DNA of 64,000 nucleotides from Ochotona curzoniae (lineage: Eukaryota; Chordata; Mammalia; Lagomorpha; Ochotonidae): assembly GCF_017591425.1 (NCBI RefSeq), contig NW_024466218.1, positions 11,670,001-11,734,000 on the forward strand, in the 5' to 3' direction. Position numbers and translations under genes: made by a program. How positions within the stretch are numbered: position 1 is the stretch's first letter; each line of letters begins with the position of its first letter. Under the pieces are notes generated by a model. It worked only from the letters and a program-made list of their open reading frames with translations. It was not told the origin of the DNA and ran no database searches. This document shows positions 22,085 through 33,360 of this stretch, piece after piece.

Positions 22085-22282
22085 TAGTAATGTTCGGGCC
22101 CGGCGCGGTGGCGCAAGTGGTTAAAGGTCCTCGCCTCGCACGCCTGGGATCCCATATGGGCGCCTCACTTGGGGAGTGAATTATCGGACGGAAGATCTTC
22201 CTCTCTGTCTCTCCTCTCTGTATATCCGCCTTTCCAATGAAAAAATAATAAAAAATAAATCTTTAAAAAAATAGTAATGTTC
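22085..22282 (+). repeat. Internally deleted young C-type SINE with TSD
   Basis: tagtaatgttc flanks the element at 22085-22095 and 22272-22282. The 176-bp body (22096-22271) begins with a complete, CpG-rich head (gggcccggcgcggtggcgca) that contains an A-box-like tggcgcaagtgg. It reaches CCCATATGGGCGCC and then jumps directly to 'tcacttggggagtgaattat', the late 3' part, before a normal A-rich tail. About 160-170 bp present in full copies, including the B box, are missing. Confidence 0.95.
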
Positions 22283-22510
22283 TCCTCTCTTCCAGAGGTG
22301 CCACCTCTGTTTTTGCTGCAAAATGGAGTTCAAGTTTTGTCAGCTTGTTGGAGAGCTTTGCTTAGACTGTTCCGAATAGGGCTGCAGGCACATAGGACTT
22401 TTACTTCTCATAGACAATCAATGTGTGTTTGACTTGGAAGCAATCCTTGGTTTTATCTGTTGCAAAGGCTCATTGCTTTTCCATGGGGTGGGGGAAGGAA
22501 GAATAGTTTT

Positions 22511-22800
22511 TTGTTGAGGCAAGTGTCTAGCCTACTGGTTCAGATCCTGGTGGAATTCCCATGCCCCATATCACCGAGCCTGGGCTTAATTCCTGGCACC
22601 AGCTTCCTGATGATGCACACCCTGGGAGACAGCAGTGATGGCTCACGAACTGGGTCCCTGCCACTCATGGAGGAGATCTGGATGGAATTCCTGGCTCCCG
22701 GCTTTAGTCTTGGCTATTTGTGGCTACTTATATAATGAATCAGTGGTTAAAGAGACCACTCTGAATCTCAAATACATTAGTAAAAATCTCAGAATTTTAA
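22511..22800 (+). repeat. C-type tRNA-derived SINE (older type)
   Basis: Plus copy with 'gcctgggcttaattcctggc', 'accagcttcctgatgatgca', 'caccctgggagacagcagtg', 'tggctcacgaactgggtccc' and 'gaattcctggctcccggctt'. The tail region is degraded. The landmarks differ slightly from the young copies and match an older branch of the family. Confidence 0.8.
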
Positions 22801-25800
22801 GAAAGAGGCTTTGTATAACTCAGGGTAAGCACAAGTAAAAAAATTACCGGGAATGGAGTAATCACCGGGAAACAGTGGAAAGGAGATGAGAAGGAGAGAA
22901 CTGAGGTGGGAAAAGGCAGCTCTACTTTAGGAGCAGAGCAAAGTATCTCAAGCACTGACAAGCAGCCATGTCTGCTGTGCAGCAAGTAGTGGTGGTGGTG
23001 GGAAGCAGCCTTTCTGAAATTCTGACCTCTAGGCAGAGCCATGGGCCCTCTTTGAAGGTTCCTTCTCATGATGGGGTAAGAGCTTAGCCAGACCCAGCAA
23101 GCACTGGGATTGGGTGCCTGGTGTCTGGTGCCAGCCCTGATCCTGGGTGCTTACCTGTTGAGACTTCTCGGTGTGATACTGAAGTGAACCTTAGACTTCG
23201 CTTGGAAGAGAGCAGAGATTTGGGGCTTGGAGAGCTCTTTGTTGACAATCTAAGTGATAGTGATTTGATTTCATTGTGCATAATCTCCATTTGCTACAAG
23301 ACAGAGGCTGGCATATAAAATGGTGTTAAAATAAGAAGCAAGGTGGAAAAGGTTTGTTCCTGGGGGTCTTCCAGTGATCCCTAGTAAAATCTGTTCCACT
23401 TTGTACATAGTAGATCAGCAGTCATTTTTTTATTGAATGAGAGAAATTTGGGGACAAGTTGATAAGCACATTGCTGGGGTATGGTTTGCCTAAGAGGATG
23501 GTGCTAAGCCAGCCTCAAACTGGAGAGTCCAGCAGGCTGGTAGATCTTATTTTGAGAAATATATTTGATTGGGCTACTTGTGGCAGGTTTGTGGGTTAGA
23601 TGTTGGTATTAGAGTGCTTATAAACAATCAGTTGTTGAGTCATCAGCATGAACTGACCAGATCCAATGGATGCCATTTTTTTTTTAATTCATGTCTTCTA
23701 ACTGGAGGGCAATACTCAACCCTATTCCAAATGACAGAAAGGCAACAGAAAAACCTAGTATTACTGTTATAAGCAAAGTTTAGATGTCAGTACATTGAAA
23801 TCAACCCCAAAAGTGAGACCTGTTAAGAATGTTAAGAATAAATGGTTACCCCTTGGGTTAAAACTGTATTCTATCAGTATGAGAAGAGACTTGAATACAA
23901 CCCAACAATTCCATAACAGAACATCCCTGTGATCTAGTTGTCCATGTTTGTAGAATATAAAACCGTGTAGGATGCCGTTGCCTCTAAAACTGGTTTCCTG
24001 TGGCAGGTTCAGAAAGCCCTCATACTTGCTACAGTATTCTGCAAGCTGTGACTGGGGGAGGGGAGGAGCGGGGGGAAGAGAATCATGGCTGACTGGAGGG
24101 CACAGGGAAACTTGGCCCAGCAGCCCAGTGGAGATGGGCACAGTACTTCCCTGTAATTGGCTTTGTCCTGGGGAGGGAGTGTGCCTGTCCTGGGTGACTC
24201 GCAGGAACAGCCTAACCTCTATGGGTGGGGGCTTGAGCTGGTGTGATGGTTGGGTTTCATGGGTTTTCAGTGGGTGGGAAGTTGAATTTGGTGGCCTCTG
24301 AGATTCCTTCCAAAAGTCAAATTCTGCAGTGTTGGACAGCCTACATTTTGTTGTAATTTTAGAGCCTCTAACATATGGTTTAGAGAATGGTTTATCATTA
24401 TAATTTGGGTTATGTCATTCTATAAAAGGAAACTGTGATATGGCCGTCCTTTAAGTGGGAAGGCGCAAGGAAGTTTCCAGAGAAGCCAGGGAACCATGAC
24501 TGTCTTGCAGACAGTGAGTTTTATTGAATGTCCTTAGGATGAGAATGGAATCTCATTTCTTGAAAAATACGCTATGATGGTAGAGACAAGGGAAGTAATA
24601 CGGCAAAGGAGACCCCACCCGCACAAATGTGTTTTGCTCTTCAGTGAAGACGGACTACATTGAACACAAGTGAAAGTTTGAAAAGTCCTTTTCTTTCTCT
24701 TTGGTGATTCTTTCAGAGCATTTCCGCTTTCCAGTAATCATAGCTTTGTCTGACCAAGCACGTTTGCCTCTCGGGGAACTTTGTTCTGCAGAGCGGTTAT
24801 TACAGCTGGCCTGGTGGTCAGGGATCTGTCAGGCCCAGGGCCATCCTGGACATTTTCTTCAGAAAGAGCCCCTGGTTACTCTTTATTTTTGCCCATGTTG
24901 TTTTACTCTGATCTGTAATTTTAAAAATCTGCTATACAAAGAGTCTACAGAGTGCCAGCTGGATGTTGGTTGAAAGACTGTCTTTCTTTCATCCTTTTGG
25001 CCATTCTAAGTCAGATGGCCCATTTGATGTCAGCTGTTTAGCAATGGATGAGACGCATCTTTCAGCTGCCTTGCTTTCAGGGCACCATTTAAAGGTTTAT
25101 GTTGAAAGTCTGTAGAAAAGTGGGCTGGGAGCCCTCCACCGACTTGAGCAGCGGTTTCTGGAGTGAGTCTTCCGTGCACAGCTTGGAGAATAGGGATTCC
25201 AGCGCAGCCTCTGCTATGTGCCTGTGTCTTCCTGGGCAGCTCTTGAGTCCCACATGGAGGGGAGGAAGGCCTGCAGGCGGGGCTGTGCTGGGCTTGCCTT
25301 CATGGGTGACTGTTAGCCACAGAGCACAGTAAATGGCACCTTCTCCTCTCTGTTGAGAGCAAATGCTAACTCCTGTATAATCAGGGCTGCCTCTTGCCTT
25401 TGTTCAAGTGCTCTTTATCATAGGTTTGGGCTGCCGCTTTGGGAGAGGTGGCTTTTCTTTTGGGTTTGAGGATTCTTTGCCTTTTAAATTTAAAGCCACC
25501 CCTTCCTCTTCTATTGTTCCAGTGTCTGAATGCCTCAGACCCACACATTGAATCTTTTGAAAAAAAAAGTCATTTCTACTAGGTTAGTGCATTGTGTGGT
25601 AGATGGTCTCAAGTACCGTTCTTTAAGAAAATCAATCAAGCATCATGTACTTAGCTATCATTTTGATTTTTAATTAAAAAAAGCTTCTTGGTCTCAGTAA
25701 TTTAACCTGTGAGAATCCTAAGGATTATCAAATATAAAACACAGGCATGTCTATTTAACAGCATCATTTATAATCATGAGCTCTGATACTTAACACATTC

Positions 25801-26478
25801 TCCTGTTGTCATAATTTGTTTGATTTTTTTCTTTGCACTTCTCTGCAACTCAGCATTGTTTTAGCAGCATGTGGATTACAGGAGCTCAATTTCTATGGAT
25901 TAGAGGCAAGACTAGATGGGTTTCACGTTACTTTGTATGCATAGCTTGTAAGGCCTAAAACCTTGGTTGAAAGTGTTTCAGCCTTATTGTTCCTGACAAT
26001 ATGGCCTATTATAGAATACATAGTGCTGTTTGGACAAAGCACAGGATGTTCTTTCAGATGTGTGGCTGAAGCAACAAGAAATCTTGAGAAATATCCAGTA
26101 GAAGGAAACTGCTTCACAAATGACAAATGTATGAGCCAATGCTGAAGTAGCTGCAGGAGGGACAATGGGCTATGGTGACCCAAGGACACCGGGGGAGGCG
26201 TGTGGATAGAAGATGAGACTTTAGGCCTGGGGAGGGTAGGGATCCTAGTTAAGGACAGGGCCCTCAAGACTACATCCTCCATGAAAAGGATGGAGTACAG
26301 AGAAGCATGCTCTTGAGGTTGGGGAACCCCCAGGGAGTTTGTCAGCTTGGGCTTGGGGCCCAGATCAGTGGGGCTAGTCAGCTCAGGCCTGTTGTCATTT
26401 GGGTGTGGGGTGTGGATTTGCATCCCTTGGAACAGTTCCTGTGTTGATGATATAACATAGATAGGGCGTTTAAGCTAC
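22801..26478. other. Longest repeat-poor stretch of the first half
   Basis: About 3.7 kb without a recognised SINE or LINE. I looked for exons and found none I can support: the frames at 23767-24141 (-), 23972-24301 (+) and 25923-26423 (-, 166 codons) have no recognisable domain, and no frame stands out over its antisense partner. A G-rich run lies at about 24054-24076. If this window has a conserved functional element, repeat-poor stretches like this are where to look. Confidence 0.4.
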
Positions 26479-26843
26479 CAATGCCTCTCTCTCTCTCTTT
26501 TTAAAATGATTTATTTATTTATTGGAAAGTCAGATATACAGAGAGGAGGAGAGACAGAGAGGAAGATCCTCTATCCGATGATTCACTCCCCAAGTGAGCG
26601 CAATGGCCGATGTTATGCCGATTCAAAGCCAGGATCCAGGAACTTCTTCCGGGTCTCCCACATGGGTGCAGGGTCCCAAAGCTTTGGGCCGTCCTTGACT
26701 GCTTTCCCAGGCCACAAGCAGGGAGCTGGATGGGAAGTGGATCTGCCTGGATTAGAACCTGCGCCCATATGGGATCCCGGGCACATTCAAGGTGAGGACT
26801 TTAGCTGCTAGTCAACACTGCCGGGCTCTAGCAATGCCTCTCT
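26479..26843 (-). repeat. Young C-type SINE with target-site duplication
   Basis: caatgcctctct flanks the element at 26479-26490 and 26832-26843. The antisense body carries 'tttattggaaagtcagatat', 'tcactccccaagtgagcgca', 'ttccgggtctcccacatggg', CCCATATGGG and a complete head ending 'aacactgccgggc'. Full length and little diverged. A small internal insertion (aggatccaggaac near 26630) distinguishes it. Confidence 0.95.
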
Positions 26844-27747
26844 TGAGGATCATATTGTCTAGGTAGGCTCACAGGGTGCCCACATGTAAAATTTTACTGC
26901 TAATGGGCTCCCAGTCCAAAGCTACAGACACCCCTGGGATAAGCACCCCTGTGCCTAAAATTCAGTATCCATGGTCAACAATAAAGTTCCTTAAAAGACT
27001 GCTGGATAGAGAACATGAAATAAATATGGTTAATAGTATTGTAGACATAGAAAAGGAAATTTAAATGCTAAGGATAAAAAGATGCCAAGAAATGACAGCC
27101 ATAAAAAATCAAGCACAAGTAGGATAATGCCTTTAAAAATCAATGGATAGATGAACAAAAATTAAACTGAAGAATACTGTTTTGGAAGACAGGTAAGAGA
27201 GTTGGTGAACTGGTGCAGAGCTTCTTTGCACCTACAAGGTCAAGTTCTGAGGCCAAGGGAAAAGCCTGCAAATTAAAAAGGCTAATAACTATCATGTAGC
27301 AGCATATAACTAAAGCATTTTGCTGGACTATGTTCCAAAATGTGTTATCTTATTTTAGTACTTTATGAGCCACTGACAAGTTGGTTGAAAGTTCATTTGA
27401 ATACTTGCCCTGTAGAAGGCGTGGTCAGTTTTCTCTGGGGAAGCAGAGTGGCTCTCTGAGTTGTCACAAATGTGACCTCTCCTGCCTTCTGGAAGATATA
27501 CTGGTGGCTTCTTCTGGGAGCCCTGGGGCATGATGCTGAGGGCAGGCTTGTCTGTGAATCAAGTTGCACCAGACCTCTTGGCTTTGGGTCTGTCTGTCCT
27601 TGCATGTGATGTTGAGAGTAGAGACACAAGGACAAAGCCAATTCAACCTAATCAAAGAGGTCCCTGAAAAGATTACCCAGCTTGTGATGCCCAGCCCCTC
27701 AGGGCTGCTTGGCTTCCAGCCCTTCACAAAGTCACATGGTGAACTTT
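26844..27747. other. Unassigned non-coding stretch
   Basis: AT-rich to 27400, then mixed. No repeat or exon recognised. Confidence 0.5.
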
Positions 27748-27998
27748 CCCTTTAAAGGAGCGAGGCAGGCAGTTAAACATACAGAGATCTCTATTTGCCA
27801 GTGTACTCTCCAAACGCCTGGCAGAAGCCAGGAGCCAGGGATTTAGTCCAGGTCTCCCACTCTTTGGATTGTCACCACTGCCTCCCAGGAAACACGTTAG
27901 CAGGAAGCTGGAGCCAGGAGCCAAAGGTGGGAGATCAACCCAGCACACTGATATGGGATGCTGATGTGTTAACTGCTGGGCTGCATGCCTGTCTGGCT
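27748..27998 (-). repeat. C-type SINE (older copy)
   Basis: Antisense copy: 'atctctatttgccagtgtac', 'gccaggagccagggatttag', 'ccaggtctcccactctttgg', 'ccaggaaacacgttagcagg', 'aagctggagccaggagccaa' and 'gatatgggatgctgatgtgt'. The tail part is reduced. Confidence 0.8.
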
Positions 27999-29380
27999 TT
28001 TCTTTTGGTTCTGAGAACCTTCCCTACACTTTCTACATATTTCTGTTTCTTGCTTGCAGCCTTAGAAATGTAAATGATAGCATGGCTATTTCCATTTTTT
28101 TTTTTCAGAAAAGCAAGATGAAATGTAGAAAAATTGATCGATTCTGTGCAAGCCAAGGAGTCTATAAGTGGTAGGGACTGAACTTGAAACTTGGCCATGC
28201 TTATCTCAGCAGGGCTCGCCTTGCTTTGCCCTGCAGCCTCTGCATGAGCTGTGGTACCCACCCAGTCAACTTAACCACGTGGCATCTCTGTAGGCTCCTA
28301 TGCCATGCGGATGACATTTAGTCAAAAGTTATTTGCCAATGTAATTGAATTAAATGTACAGGTTCATCTTTCTCTAAGTTTCAAATGTGACTCCATAAAT
28401 GATCCTGAGCTTAGTGGCTAGAATTAATTTGTTTTTTCCTGCATTTGATATAGATCAGGTACCCAGGCATGGCTTGGCTTGGTTCTCAGATTAATAACTC
28501 AGAAGTGTGCAATACTGTTGCCAGTGCAGCCGAATTCTCCTCTGGAGTCTTCTCCTGGGGCCTCCTTTTCCAAATCCACTGGTTTTTGGCTGAACTCAAT
28601 TTTTTTGAGATGGTGAGACTCAGACCCAGCCTCTCCTGGCCATCAGCCCTTCCTTCCACGTGGCCTTTCTGTTGCCATGCCGGGTGCTGCTCCAAGGCCA
28701 CTAAGAAAGCATCTCTACTGCTCTTACTTTCCTATCCTGGGTGACTGGGCTCACTGGACCAGGTCAGGCGCAGCCGAAGCATCTTCCTTTTCTTAGAAGT
28801 AGGCAGACTGGAGTTCCTGTTTGCCATATTGTGTGACTCACTAACAGGAGTGATACTGGCATGTTCATACTATTACGTGTAAGAGGGCAATACTGAGTGC
28901 ATACACAGCAAGCAGGGGAATCTTGGGTTGTTTGAAGCTCCTGCATTCCTCATTCCTTTAAATATTAACTGCTTTAGAGCTCAGTAAATTGCACAGGATT
29001 AGTTGTAACAACTTTCCGTTATAGGAGTTGAATTCCTTTGTATCTCAAGTTTACCCACTTAATGTTTTGGTTTGAATGTCATCAGACATCAGTGCAAGGA
29101 ACTTCAGTTGTGTTTTTGAACAAAAGAGAACAGCTAACAAACGTGTTCAGTTTGAAGTGTGTTGAGATTTTCTTAGCTTTAGAATATCCTAAGCATGTGA
29201 TCTAGCCCACATGCAAAGTATGAGCCATAGATCATTGTCACCTGGACACTGTTACCAGTTCATGGTGAGATGAACCCAGAAACCAAGGCTTTAGACATGC
29301 TTACAGTAGCTTGCCTCTGTTGTGGTCTCCAAGCCAGTGACCAGTAGCTAAATCTGACCAAAGCACAGAGCATGGTTGGG
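27999..29380. other. Unassigned stretch with a possible MIR trace
   Basis: Around 28130-28195 a weak antisense MIR-like order occurs ('tataagtggtagggactgaa'). The rest holds no recognised element or exon. Confidence 0.35.
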
Positions 29381-29690
29381 TGGGGCTGGCACTGTGACAC
29401 AGTGGATTAAGCTTCTACTTGAAATACTTCCATCTGCATATGGGTATTTGTTCAAGTCCTGGCTGCTCTACTTCTGATTGGATTCCCTGCTAATGTGCTT
29501 GGGGAAGCAATGGAAAATGGCCCAAATATTTGGGGCCCTGCCTCTTATACTCCTGCCATTCATACAGCAGACCTTGATGGCCTGATGTAGTCCTCGCTGT
29601 TGCAGCCATTTGGAGAGTGAACCAGCAGATGGAAAATCTCTATCTCTGTGTGTCTTTTACTATGCTTTTCAATAACTCTAAAAAGACTGG
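29381..29690 (+). repeat. C-type tRNA-derived SINE
   Basis: Full-length plus copy: head 'tggggctggcactgtgacac', 'agtggattaagcttctactt', 'gattccctgctaatgtgctt', 'gggccctgcctcttatactc' and 'ttggagagtgaaccagcaga', with a short A-rich tail. The B-box region survives as 'tgttcaagtcctgg'. Confidence 0.88.
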
Positions 29691-30045
29691 ATGTTGCTGT
29701 GCTAAATTATGTAAGATGCAGCTTTGTGTCTTATGTCTTAGAACTATGCTATAAGATAGGAATTTGTTCTCTTAGTCAACTTTATTGAAGCATATCATAT
29801 TTGTATTACTAAAACAAGATAGAAACAATTTAGACAGTAGCTCCTGCTAACTAATCCTAGAGTAGTTAAGTAAAACGTAAACTAACTTGTGCCATTTAAA
29901 ACTTTGAATATTGATGTATGCTTTTTATCTTCATTGTGTGTATTTGGTTTTTATGTGGGGAATTCCAATTGAAACTTTGTGCCACAACAAACCATTATGA
30001 GGATAATAGCAAGTTTGCTTATTGCTTATATGCCATATAATACAT
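29691..30045. other. Unassigned AT-rich stretch
   Basis: No exon or element recognised before the L1 tail. Confidence 0.5.
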
Positions 30046-30960
30046 ATATATTTTATTTTAGTTTTTTCATTTATTATTATTATTTTATGATACAGTTCCA
30101 TAGGCCCTGGAATTTCCACTATATCCTTTCCCAATCCCTCCTACAGAGTTCTCCCATGTCATTACAACAGCATAGTTACTCATACATAGTCATAAGTCCA
30201 TCATTTTGGGCATGGACAGTGGCAGAGAATTCAGCATCTCATTGTCAAGACACATTCAATAGTTTCACTAGGAGTCCATCCTTGATCCAGAAGTAGAGAT
30301 GTACATTGCACTATATCCTCACATCTGGACATGTCAATCTCTACTACAGTCAGTATAAATCCCCCCAACTGAAAAGCCACAAAACAAAGTCAACAACAGG
30401 AAGAAAAACAGATTATAAAGTCATGAAGTTAAATAACATGCTACTGAGTGACTAATGTGTTACTGAAGAAATGAAAAAGGAAATCGGGAACCTTTTTGAA
30501 GAAAATAGTGTTACTGTAGAATCTATGAGTCACTGAAGAATTTAATGAGAAAAAGTGTTTTGAAGAAATGAAACTAAAAGCAAAAACATCAAAATCCATG
30601 AGATATAGTCTTCACTTACCTTTGTTGGTGAGATGTGTCTCCTGAAGGCAACAAATAGATGGGCTTTGTTTTTTAATCCAGTCTACTAATCTATGATGTT
30701 TGATTTATGGGTTTAAGCTATTTGCATTCAGGATTAATATGAATAGGTGGTAATTTGGTTTTGTCATTTAGCAATGGGTTGATGATATTCTTCCAGAATA
30801 AAGACAAGTTAAAAGAACATGCCTCTTTTAAAACTGCCCTGCATATGATACTTAAAGATGTTCTCTTGACAGAGAAAAGGAATAGCACCCACCAAAACCA
30901 AAGACAAATATGAAGAACATCCCAGTAAAATAACAAAAGACTAAATCAATATATGCTTGC
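30046..30960 (-). mobile_element. Rearranged lagomorph L1: 3' UTR, ORF2 start, inverted ORF1 end
   Basis: Three blocks are seen. 30046-30612 is an antisense L1 3' region, T-rich at its left, sharing landmarks with the copy at 58.4 kb ('gatacagttccataggccct', 'aaatgaaaaaggaaatc'). 30613-30775 is, on the minus strand, the start of ORF2: the ILNAN-type motif, then DWIKK and CCLQETHLTN of the endonuclease domain, in broken frame. 30785-30960 is, on the plus strand, the ORF1 C-terminus (DKLKEHA, TALHMILKDVLLTEK). ORF1 and ORF2 therefore face opposite ways. Most of ORF2 is absent. No functional protein is encoded. Confidence 0.75.
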
Positions 30961-32418
30961 TTTCATTGTGTTTGTCTTGTGTAATACTTTCCTTTTTCTG
31001 TAAGTCATGTTATTTTTACTGGAATAGAATTTTGTGTATTTAGTCTATTAGAGATTTGGCTTATATTTATCCTTATTTCCTTTGCTGATATTCCATGTTG
31101 ATTGTGTTTTACAAATGCACTGATGTACAGTAGAGTCAAAACAGCCAGTCCTCTCGCATCTCCACTTTGAGAAACCTGAGCTGAATGGTGGGTCATACCT
31201 TGCGAGTTTTTGGTTCTGGTGATATCTCTGGTACTACATTTCTAACCCCAGAGAATGCTTGCCAGGTTTGCCTTTGGGTCTGTCTCAAGCAGTCTGCACA
31301 GCAGCGATGTTGGGGACTTCCATGAACCAACTGATCCACAAGGAAGAATTATCCAGAAATGTTTTTTCTGGCCTCCACCAAACTGTGCCACAGGTGGCTA
31401 TTTGCAGCCGTGGCTCTCTCCTTCCCTGGTGCTCCTGCAACCCTTGGCTCTCCACATCTATTTGATGGACAGTGGGGACACTCACCAGTTTCGAGTGAAC
31501 TCTTCTTGCCAAATGCTGGACCCTTCAGCCTTGTGGTGCCTTTCCCTTCTGTTGAGTGTGGAGGACCGTCCATCATTAGTCATGTAACTGACTCCCTTGG
31601 CAGCAGTTGCCTCTCTTTATGGCATCTTGTTTGAGTTCTTTTCTGCCTCCCCTGCACATAACTCCCTCTGGCCCCAGCCTATGGCTCAGGTTTCACTGCC
31701 AACACTCCTGTCCCCCTTCAGCTGGCAGTTCCATCAGTCATAGGATATCTTATCTAGGAGTCCCTCTCACTAAGTATGGGCACTGTTCATCTCTTTCTCA
31801 TTGTCAAAACCTGCTGGTGGTCACCCAGTCCAAAGGAGTCCCTGTCTGCCTGACCCCTTACAGGTCACCTAGGTACCTTTATGGTACCTGAGGTCACCCA
31901 GCCCAGAGCAGTTCCCACCTGCGTGACCCCTTAGTCTTGGAAAGCTGTGCTTGGCTTCTGCTGCCTAAGAGCCTTCCCACCTTGTCTTTTGTCCTGTTAA
32001 TGTCCTTTCCTGGCTCAGTCCTTCTTGCTCCGCTAAGCACCATGGTGGGTGCTGCTGGGCCTGTCTCTAGACACTCTTCTCTTGCTCTTCATCCACTTTG
32101 ACACCTGAGATTTCCCTGAGAATGTCAGATCTGATCCTTACCGATCTCTATGTGGCCTCAGGGTGCAATCCAGACCTTGTGTGAGTGACTGTCTGGTTTC
32201 CTGTAGAGTGACTGTATGTCAGCCTTGAACCTGAAGTGCTGTACTCAGCATGACTTTTAGGCCAGATCCTTGTTATTTGCAATAGCACTGAAGGTCCATG
32301 GAGAACTAAACAGTGCCACTGAGAAGAAAACAAAGCACTGACCTAACAATCTCACTGAAACTCCAAGGGAAGTTGTTCTCTGGCAGGGAATGCCGTATGA
32401 AAAGAACATAAAGCACCC
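30961..32418. other. Unexplained block with 73-bp-period duplication
   Basis: C/T-rich plus strand from about 31250 to 32130, unlike the AT-rich DNA before it. ggtcacccag begins two related 44-bp units at 31819 and 31892 (period 73 bp), separated by a short palindrome, aggtacc-tttat-ggtacct (31870-31888). It may be the 5' region of a lagomorph L1 read antisense, but I could not establish that. The 110-codon plus frame at 31255-31587 has frames of similar length against it on the other strand. Confidence 0.35.
32288..32318 (+). repeat. Left arm of a 31-bp inverted repeat
   Basis: These 31 bp pair with 33330-33360 as reverse complement with one mismatch. The arms are about 1 kb apart and enclose a C-SINE. 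The arms themselves do not belong to the SINE. Confidence 0.9.
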
Positions 32419-32690
32419 TGGGACTGGCCTTTGTGGTTAGGCCTCTGCCTGGGATGCCTGCATCCTATACAGGAGTATGCGTGTTGAAATTCCAGCTCCA
32501 CTTCTGTTTCCAGCTTCCTGCTACTGCATATCCTGGAAAGCAGCATGGGAGATCTCAAGTACTTAGGCTGCTGCCAGATATGTGGAGGACCAAGATAGAA
32601 TTTTTCCAGCCCTGGTCTTGGGTCTTTGGGGGGGAGAATATACCAACAGACGGAAGAGATCTGAATTTCTCCCTCTAAATTTAAAATGTC
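32419..32690 (+). repeat. C-type tRNA-derived SINE (older copy)
   Basis: Plus copy lying between the arms of the inverted repeat: 'tgggactggcctttgtggtt', 'ttccagcttcctgctactgc', 'tatcctggaaagcagcatgg' and 'tatgtggaggaccaagatag'. Diverged, with a weak tail. Confidence 0.78.
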
Positions 32691-33329
32691 ACTAGAATTA
32701 CATGCAAAACAGAGTACAGGTCTTTATTTACTAAAGAGTATTATAACGGCCCTTGATTTTTGTTAGAGGTATAGCTTCATTGTAGTTGACACATGGTTTC
32801 TGTAACCTTAGATTTCTTAAGAGCTTCAGGCTTTAAACCACAATTGCTGTTGTTGCAGACAGGCAGCTGTATCCTTTGCTCACCTGGCAGTGACTTCTGA
32901 AGGACCGTAGAGATGCTTTGCCTGGTTTTCGGATCTGCGGTAGGATTGAGTAGGCCCCAATGAGTGACTGGAGAATACGTAAATGACTCCACCGACATTC
33001 CAGAATGAAATCATTGCCTCTCTGTTACTGTGCCTGTGATTGTGTTGTGGTTCTGCAGAGATCCTACAGGGAATAGACACAAGTAAGAGAGGAATCTCTC
33101 ATACAACTCGGGACTATGAGACTTCCCAGGGTCTGCTGATGCTGAAAGCCAGCAAAGCCAGTAGTGCAAGGACCTAGAGATCTGGCAGTCTCGGCATGGA
33201 CTGAAAGCCAGGTCATCTGACAGGTAGCTGGTACCAGAATTGGAAGGCTGAAGATCCTGGCACTGTGATGTTCCAGGGCAGGAAAAGATGGATGTCCCAG
33301 CACTAGGAGAGAAAGAGCCTTTCTCCTTC
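32691..33329. other. Unassigned stretch, possible LTR-like relic
   Basis: On the minus strand 32960-33290 has a layout faintly like old ERVL-class LTR ends (C/T-rich block with ctggctttgctggctttcag, then ccctgtaggatctctgcaga). I cannot name a family with confidence. The 147-codon minus frame at 33011-33454 has no recognisable domain. Confidence 0.25.
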
Positions 33330-33360
33330 TGGCACTGTTTTGTTCTCCATGGACCTTCAG
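33330..33360 (-). repeat. Right arm of the 31-bp inverted repeat
   Basis: Reverse complement of 32288-32318 with one mismatch. The flanking bases on the outer side of each arm show only weak further similarity. Confidence 0.9.

Noticed and set aside
22096..22140. tRNA-like sequence at the SINE head
   Set aside because: It is the tRNA-derived head of a SINE. It lacks a B box here and a full cloverleaf, so it is not a tRNA gene.
24054..24076. G-rich run as a G-quadruplex
   Set aside because: Only three tracts of four or more G are present, the fourth being GG, so it does not meet the usual rule.
25923..26423. 166-codon minus-strand open frame in repeat-poor DNA
   Set aside because: No domain, signal or splice context that I recognise, and the composition is rich in Pro, Ser, Leu and His as in random frames. 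Kept only as a place to check conservation.
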